A stretch of 7,384 bases of DNA from Thermoproteota archaeon (lineage in GTDB: Archaea; Thermoproteota; Methanomethylicia; Methanomethylicales; B66-G16). Each line of letters starts with the position of its first letter. Positions within the stretch are counted from its first letter, which is position 1. Positions 6,324 to 7,384 of the stretch are shown piece after piece. A model generated the notes under the pieces. The model did no database searches. It worked only from the letters and a program-made list of their open reading frames with translations, and was not told the DNA's origin. Location of the stretch: contig QMQV01000068.1 of NCBI GenBank assembly GCA_003649085.1, positions 1-7,384 on the forward strand. Reading direction: 5' to 3'. The translations under genes were made by a program, and so were the position numbers.

Positions 6324-6801
6324 TCTCCTTAGCTTCTTCTCTTGAGACTACTCTCAAGGCTCCCGTTGAACAATACTTAGCACAAATAGGATCTCCATTA
6401 CAGAAATCACATTTAACACAGGTATCATAAGTCTCATCAAAGAACGGAATAGAATTCGGACATGCATATATGCAAGATCTACAACCAATGCATCTTAACT
6501 TATCTATCTTAACGATTCCCGAGTCAGGATCCTTAGTTATTGCTTTAGGTTCAGCTGGGCAAGCAGCTTCACAAGCAGGATATTCACAATGGGTACAGAA
6601 AATATTGATAAACGAACCAGGTTTTTCCTCATCTTCATACACATGTAGAAAAGCCTTATTCAAATCAATAATCCCATAGTGATGGAAAGAACAAGCTATC
6701 ATACAATACATACAGCCTGAACATTTACGTGGATCATAAATTAGAACCCTTTGCTCCAATATGTTACTCTTATCACTCAATTCTCTGTCTATTTTGAACA
6801 A
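6289..6801 (-). CDS. HycB/CooF-like polyferredoxin with four [4Fe-4S] sites
   Basis: This protein (170 residues from TTG 6801) has four cysteine groups in the order of the HycB/CooF/DmsB family: C27/C30/C33/C37, C69/C72/C77/C81, C104/C107/C110/C114 and C128/C131/C140/C144, with an extra C134. It has no signal peptide or Tat motif, so it is cytoplasmic. In formate hydrogenlyase, HycB carries electrons between formate dehydrogenase and hydrogenase; CooF does so for CO dehydrogenase. Here the adjoining redox partner is HdrB, so it is the likely wire between HdrB and the hydrogenase. It is the first gene of the operon. The start is doubtful: a TATA-like box lies only about 10 bases before TTG 6801, so the transcript probably begins downstream of it. 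In-frame TTG codons at 6780 (residue 8) and 6759 (residue 15, just before EQRVLIYDPRKCSGC) are better candidates. Confidence 0.92.
   Translation of the reverse strand: MFKIDRELSDKSNILEQRVLIYDPRKCSGCMYCMIACSFHHYGIIDLNKAFLHVYEDEEKPGSFINIFCTHCEYPACEAACPAEPKAITKDPDSGIVKIDKLRCIGCRSCIYACPNSIPFFDETYDTCVKCDFCNGDPICAKYCSTGALRVVSREEAKEIVEVLFTERGD
6303..6319 (-). promoter_or_regulatory. Ribosome binding site and possible CTG start of the HdrC-like gene
   Basis: GGAGGTG (6313-6319) is followed by a 7-base spacer and CTG (6303-6305), in frame with the HdrC-like protein (reading LSEETEIYPWRK). The alternative TTG at 6321-6323 lies upstream of this strong site and has no spacer to its own AAGGAGA. Either a rare CTG start is used or TTG is used with poor spacing. 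Confidence 0.4.
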
Positions 6802-6810
6802 TCCAGAAGA

Positions 6811-6820
6811 TTTTTAAATA
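6811..6820 (-). promoter_or_regulatory. Probable archaeal TATA box of the hydrogenase-hdr operon
   Basis: On the minus strand TATTTAAAAA matches the archaeal box A pattern, in the only sizeable non-coding gap upstream of the operon. A start of transcription about 25 bases downstream would fall near 6788-6792, inside the longest reading of the ferredoxin gene; this argues for a shorter ferredoxin and a leaderless or short-leader mRNA. I see no clear BRE element. Nothing else convincing is visible between 6821 and 6884. Confidence 0.5.
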
Positions 6821-6884
6821 ACCCTTGTGCCTCTTCGGTTTATTTCACTCTTTCATTATTAAGATAATGTCCTGAACTTATGAA

Positions 6885-7380
6885 TTATAATTCTTTGAAC
6901 TTAGTTATCTTTCTCCTATGACTACATAATGTCACCATGCGTTAAAGCTCAGTAATGCGTAGAATGTTCGATTAATAACTTAGAATTCCATCGTTAATGG
7001 TAAAAGTAAACTCAGTCTTCTCACAACCTACAAGAACAAAAAACAGCCCGTAGACCAATTATTGTTCGATGTTAAAGCAATTTTCAGTAGAATCAGCTAA
7101 ATGAGGTATGGAGAAATCAGAACAGTACAGTAATTATTGTATAGTTTACAGAATTCCCCAGTTACATTTTTATAGTCATTATGAATACCATAGAAGTTTA
7201 TGTTTATCTCTTTAAGGGCTCTTATTCCCTCTGTCGAGGTGAATGTATCTCCTTCCCTGATACTTTTTCCTACAATATCAGCAATTGCTCTTGTTTCCTC
7301 AGGTAAGTGAAAGTCCCCTCCTTAAGCAACTTAACGTTCTTTAACTCCCTAATCAATGATATAGGGGAAGTTAAATCCAT
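6885..7380 (-). pseudogene. Decayed protein-coding remnant with several frameshifts, family unknown
   Basis: No intact ORF exists here, but minus-strand stretches in successive frames read like protein. From ATG 7380: MDLTSPISLIRELKNVKLLK, up to a GGGG run at 7315-7318. One extra G there would join it to a 73-codon frame (7318-7097) beginning GDFHLPEETRAIADIVGKS and ending LISPYLI. A third reads LADSTENCFNIEQ (from 7100), a fourth VYGLFFVLVGCEKTEFTF (7055 down to a TAA at 6972), and a last piece from 6938 ends HRRKITKFKEL at a TAA (6885-6887). Two or three frameshifts in series suggest an old pseudogene, and the true start may lie right of the window. I do not recognise the family. A decayed insertion-sequence transposase is possible because the C-terminal piece is basic, but no DDE motif or terminal repeats are visible. 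The shorter pieces could be chance. Confidence 0.45.
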
Positions 7381-7384
7381 GAAC

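Noticed and set aside
6470..6679. Plus-strand open frame of 69 codons.
   Set aside because: It is antisense to the cysteine-rich ferredoxin gene and has no recognisable features.
6882..6893. Perfect 12-base palindrome GAATTATAATTC upstream of the operon promoter, a possible operator.
   Set aside because: It is short and made almost only of A and T in an AT-rich spacer, overlaps the end of the coding remnant, and has no second copy; chance is likely.
6937..6959. ATGCGT repeated twice 18 bases apart, as a possible repeat unit.
   Set aside because: It is only six bases with no further copies; no CRISPR, tRNA or insertion-sequence ends are visible anywhere in the window.

Overview
The window looks like a low-GC (high-30s % by eye) archaeal chromosome segment. 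TTG and GTG starts are common, strong GGAGG-type Shine-Dalgarno sequences sit before internal genes, the leading gene has an archaeal TATA-like box, Ile ATA and Arg AGA/AGG codons are frequent, and the closest remembered family matches are archaeal. A thermophilic anaerobic or facultative archaeon, perhaps Thermoproteota or a relative, is my inference. The sequence alone does not fix the lineage.

Layout, transcribed right to left on the minus strand. The right end (about 6885-7384) holds a decayed coding remnant spread over several frames, then a promoter region (about 6802-6884). From 6801 to the left edge runs one tightly packed operon: a four-cluster HycB/CooF-like ferredoxin; a short protein matching only the C-terminal part of HdrC; a complete HdrB with two CCG cysteine motifs; a NuoC-like subunit; a [NiFe] hydrogenase large subunit of group 4 with both metal-binding CxxC pairs; a NuoL/M (HycC/HyfB)-type antiporter-like subunit; a NuoH (HycD/HyfD)-type subunit; a NuoI (HycF/HyfH)-type ferredoxin; and the first 27 codons of a small membrane subunit cut by the window edge. 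Neighbouring genes overlap or lie within about 10 bases, so co-transcription and translational coupling are likely.

Together these genes encode most of a membrane-bound, ion-pumping group 4 [NiFe] hydrogenase resembling formate hydrogenlyase. The position a formate dehydrogenase would fill is occupied by heterodisulfide-reductase parts (HdrB plus a cut-down HdrC), and no HdrA is in the window. The working hypothesis is a membrane complex that links H2/H+ chemistry to a disulfide/dithiol couple at HdrB non-cubane clusters, with the HycB-like protein as the electron wire and the NuoL/H-type subunits moving ions. The hydrogenase small subunit (NuoB/HycG type) is not in this window and is expected beyond the left edge.
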